Below are positions 61,651-64,000 of a stretch of DNA of 64,000 bases, in pieces. Made by a program: the position numbers and the translations under genes. The notes beneath the pieces are model-generated. The model worked only from the letters and a program-made list of their open reading frames with translations, ran no database searches and was not told the DNA's origin. The number at the start of each line of letters is the position of its first letter. Position 1 is the first letter of the stretch. The stretch comes from Filifactor alocis ATCC 35896 (GTDB taxonomy: Bacteria > Bacillota > Clostridia > Peptostreptococcales > Filifactoraceae). The DNA lies in the NCBI RefSeq assembly GCF_000163895.2, contig NC_016630.1:1426001-1490000 (forward strand), in the 5' to 3' direction.

Positions 61651-62892
61651 ATGAATGTTTTGGGAATTATTGCTGAATACAATCCGTTTCACAACGGTCA
61701 TCTCTATCATATCAAACAATCCTGCACTGTTTCAAAGACACAAAAAGTCGTTGTCATCATGAGCGGAAATTTTGTCCAAAGGGGTGATTTGGCAATTATG
61801 GATAAGCATCTGCGTGCAAAATTAGCCGTCCAAAACGGTGCTTCTCTTGTACTGGAACTACCTGTGTTGTACGCATCTCAAAGCGCTGATTTTTTTGCAA
61901 AAGGAGCTATCGAAATATTAAATCATTTAGGAATTGTAGACTATCTTTCGTTCGGAAGCGAAAGCGGAAATATTGAACACCTCTCTTCCGTAGCGACTCT
62001 GTTTCATGAGGAACCGGAAGAGTATCGATATTTGCTCAAGCACTACCTCAACCAAGGGTATCCGTTTCCAAAAGCTCGTAGCAACGCTTTGGAACAATTG
62101 ACAGGCTGCTCCTCTATTTCTACTCCGAACGATGTACTTGGAGTGGAATACCTCAAACACCTTTCGCGTACCAAAAGTGCTATCAAGCCTATTTTGATTC
62201 AACGAAAAGGAGCAAATCACGAGGATCATGCCATGAATACAGAATTTTCCAGCGCAACATCCATTCGGAACTATTTGACGCACATGTCAACAAAATTTTG
62301 CGGAAACTCTCCTCTTTACTCCGAAGAATTGCTTTCTTCCATTCCTGCAGCCACTTTAGATGCACTTCTCTATACGCATACCAACCACCGTTGGATGAGT
62401 TTGGAATTGTTTTTGAATGATATCAAAACCATTATTTTGAGAGAAGGAAAACATATCTCCAACTATTTTGAAGTCTCAGAGGGATTGGAAAACCGAATTT
62501 ATGAAAGTTTTTTAGCTTCTGATAACTTAGAAGAAATTTTGACTTCCATTAAAACCAAACGATATACTTTGACTCGAATTCGACATATTTTGCTCAATAT
62601 TTTACTCAACATTACCAAAGATACCATGCAAGAATTAAATACCTCCAACGAGATGGGATATGCACGAATTCTTGCATTTGATGAAGTCGGTCGTACTTTG
62701 ATTCGAAAATCAAATAAAGAATTTCCTCTGATTAACAAGGCTGCCAATTTCAGACCGAGCAACCGAAAACAAGAAATTTTGTGGAATGCTGACGAAATTG
62801 CAGATACGATATACTACAGTCGCTATCGTTCTTCCTATTCCAACGGGTATGTGCTTTCGCCTGTTTTTGTAAAGAAAAGAGGAAGAGAATAA
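61651..62892 (+). CDS. tmcAL: tRNA(Met) cytidine acetate ligase
   Basis: 413 residues from the ATG at 61651 (AAAGGAG upstream; the ATG at 61621 lacks a site). Nucleotidyltransferase-like N-terminus GIIAEYNPFHNGHLYHIKQS with the HxGH motif, VIMSGNFVQRGDLAIMDKH, and ATSIRNYL, as in YlbM. It acetylates C34 of elongator tRNA-Met using acetate and ATP in Gram-positives. Confidence 0.92.
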   Translation: MNVLGIIAEYNPFHNGHLYHIKQSCTVSKTQKVVVIMSGNFVQRGDLAIMDKHLRAKLAVQNGASLVLELPVLYASQSADFFAKGAIEILNHLGIVDYLSFGSESGNIEHLSSVATLFHEEPEEYRYLLKHYLNQGYPFPKARSNALEQLTGCSSISTPNDVLGVEYLKHLSRTKSAIKPILIQRKGANHEDHAMNTEFSSATSIRNYLTHMSTKFCGNSPLYSEELLSSIPAATLDALLYTHTNHRWMSLELFLNDIKTIILREGKHISNYFEVSEGLENRIYESFLASDNLEEILTSIKTKRYTLTRIRHILLNILLNITKDTMQELNTSNEMGYARILAFDEVGRTLIRKSNKEFPLINKAANFRPSNRKQEILWNADEIADTIYYSRYRSSYSNGYVLSPVFVKKRGRE

Positions 62893-62970
62893 GTCATCTT
62901 TCAAAACAGGAATTTCTTCAACCACTCAACCGAAACATCCGTCTTATAAAAAATCATTTTTCAATCCACG

Positions 62971-63016
62971 AAAAAAGACAGGAGACTGATTTGACTCATT
63001 CCCCTGTCCTCTTTTT
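62971..63016. terminator. Bidirectional terminator between tmcAL and the coiled-coil gene
   Basis: GACAGG (62977-62982) pairs with CCTGTC (63003-63008) plus partial inner pairing; flanked by AAAAAA and TTTTT, so it serves both converging genes. Confidence 0.7.
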
Positions 63017-63019
63017 CCT

Positions 63020-63499
63020 CTATTCTTCTTCTAAAGGATTATTTTCTTCTCTGAATTTCAATTTTTCCAACTCTTCATAGTTTGCACTGATTCTCGCATT
63101 AACACGCTCTATATCCAAACCGAGTTTTTCCAGTATATCCTGTGCATAAGAAATCGCACCGTTTCGGACATCATTTCCGTCGGAAACAGCTTTTTGCAAT
63201 GTTTCTTTTGCTTTTTCTTCCGCTTTTTGTGTAATGATATGTTCTTGTACCAGCTCTTCCGCCTTATTTTCCGCATCTTTTATAATTTGTCTTGCCTCTT
63301 CCATCGCTTCATCAATAATGCGTTGTCTTTCGTTGCTAATCCACTCTGCTTGCTTAAAATCCTCCGGAAGTCCAACACGAATATCTCTGATATAAGAAAG
63401 TGCAATCTCTTTGTCTATTGAGACTTTACTACTAAATAGCGACTTGGAACTTTGTTCCATCATATCTTCCAGATGTTGCAAAATTTCTAATACTTCCAT
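63020..63499 (-). CDS. Coiled-coil protein downstream of coaD
   Basis: 159 residues from the ATG at 63499, which overlaps the coaD stop (TGATG). Central 60 residues form an Ala/Glu-rich coiled coil (AEELVQEHIITQKAEEKAKE), superficially like ATP-synthase b subunits or DivIVA, but no membrane helix is present, so it is neither. Homologues sit beside coaD in Clostridia; role unknown. Confidence 0.75.
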   Translation of the reverse strand: MEVLEILQHLEDMMEQSSKSLFSSKVSIDKEIALSYIRDIRVGLPEDFKQAEWISNERQRIIDEAMEEARQIIKDAENKAEELVQEHIITQKAEEKAKETLQKAVSDGNDVRNGAISYAQDILEKLGLDIERVNARISANYEELEKLKFREENNPLEEE

Positions 63500-63993
63500 C
63501 AAAAATCATCCCTTTCATCGTGTAACTTTTCTATTAACTTTTTATAAGCAAGCTCCGGAATCAAATCACTCACGCAACCGCTAAATCCGGCAACTTCTTT
63601 TACCAAACTGGAACTCAAATAAGCATAGATTGGGTTGGTCATCAAAAAAATTGTCTCTGCTTTCGGATAAAGCTTACGGTTCATCTGTGCCATCTGAATT
63701 TCATACTCATAATCCGAAACCGCACGCAACCCACGCACAATCACATCAATATGATTGTCCCTGCAGTAGTCTGCCAACAATCCCGAAAAACACACCACTT
63801 CAACATTATCTAAATGCTTCACTGCATCCAAAATCAATTCTTTTCTTTCTTCTAATGAAAATAGACCTTGCTTTTTTGCATTGATTAAGATAGCTACCGT
63901 AACATGTTCTACCATACCTGCTACACGCTCTATCACATCTATGTGTCCATTGGTAATCGGATCAAAACTTCCCGGATATACTGCTCGATTCAT
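63499..63993 (-). CDS. coaD: Phosphopantetheine adenylyltransferase
   Basis: 164 residues. Penultimate step of coenzyme A synthesis: ATP plus 4'-phosphopantetheine to dephospho-CoA. GSFDPITNGHIDVIERVAGM with the TxGH motif, VRGLRAVSDYEYEIQMAQMN, and SSSLVKEVAGFSG. Complete; the Shine-Dalgarno falls at the window edge. coaD-coiled-coil gene is a two-gene unit. Confidence 0.97.
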   Translation of the reverse strand: MNRAVYPGSFDPITNGHIDVIERVAGMVEHVTVAILINAKKQGLFSLEERKELILDAVKHLDNVEVVCFSGLLADYCRDNHIDVIVRGLRAVSDYEYEIQMAQMNRKLYPKAETIFLMTNPIYAYLSSSLVKEVAGFSGCVSDLIPELAYKKLIEKLHDERDDF

Positions 63994-64000
63994 CGTCCTA

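Noticed and set aside
63020..63499. Reading the coiled-coil protein as an ATP-synthase b subunit or DivIVA
   Set aside because: There is no membrane helix and no DivIVA N-terminal motif; the similarity is only that of Ala/Glu-rich coiled coils.

Overview
The window is 64 kb of A+T-rich chromosomal DNA from an anaerobic low-GC Gram-positive bacterium, most likely a member of the Clostridia (possibly Peptostreptococcaceae-like; genus not determinable by eye). Pointers are the neelaredoxin-type superoxide reductase, the KOW protein between map and infA, lipoprotein and SipW-type signal peptides, zinc-type S14, strong AGGAGG ribosome binding sites and Rho-independent terminators. Nearly everything is on the minus strand. 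The plus strand carries only the superoxide reductase, pdxR, tcdA and tmcAL.

Layout. 1-2077: pyrB-pyrC (pyrC runs off the left edge); PyrB carries a C-terminal PyrI-type zinc domain without the allosteric domain. 2589-5051: three tandem YIP1-like membrane paralogues with Tyr/Asp/Glu-rich N-termini. 5753-6127: superoxide reductase. 6791-14764: the most distinctive locus, a SipW/TasA-type export system. It has a two-component system (histidine kinase and NarL-type regulator), three exported proteins with the same SipW-type signal peptide, a signal peptidase of the Ser/His (ER/SipW) class fused to a large polytopic membrane domain, and a DUF5305-type membrane protein. 15858-21470: oppBCDFA oligopeptide importer. 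22075-38692: rpoC, rpoB, trmD, rimM, khpA, rpsP, ffh, ylxM, a DUF4825-type lipoprotein and the alpha operon. 38722-49338: spc and S10 operons. 49777-51342: a histidine phosphatase and a secreted lytic transglycosylase. 52119-55451: rpmG-secE-nusG-rplKAJL. 55785-59049: pdxS, divergent pdxR, bioB. 59570-64000: secreted thermonuclease, tcdA, tmcAL, a coiled-coil protein and coaD.

How the genes work together. Some 25 kb is translation, transcription and secretion machinery in the usual S10-spc-alpha order, with deviations: rpsD is absent between rpsK and rpoA; rpsL-rpsG-fusA-tuf are absent; rplS is absent after trmD; and rpoBC lie behind trmD, about 22.5 kb from rplJL. Promoters with 16-18 bp spacers can be read in front of pyrB, two YIP1 genes, rpoB, ylxM, the DUF4825 gene, rpsJ, rplJ, rpmG and the thermonuclease. 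An L10 leader RNA precedes rplJ and a near-consensus BirA operator lies at the bioB promoter.

No tRNA, rRNA, CRISPR array, insertion sequence or prophage gene was seen. The intergenic regions hold a degenerate dispersed repeat of about 100 bp (three clear copies).
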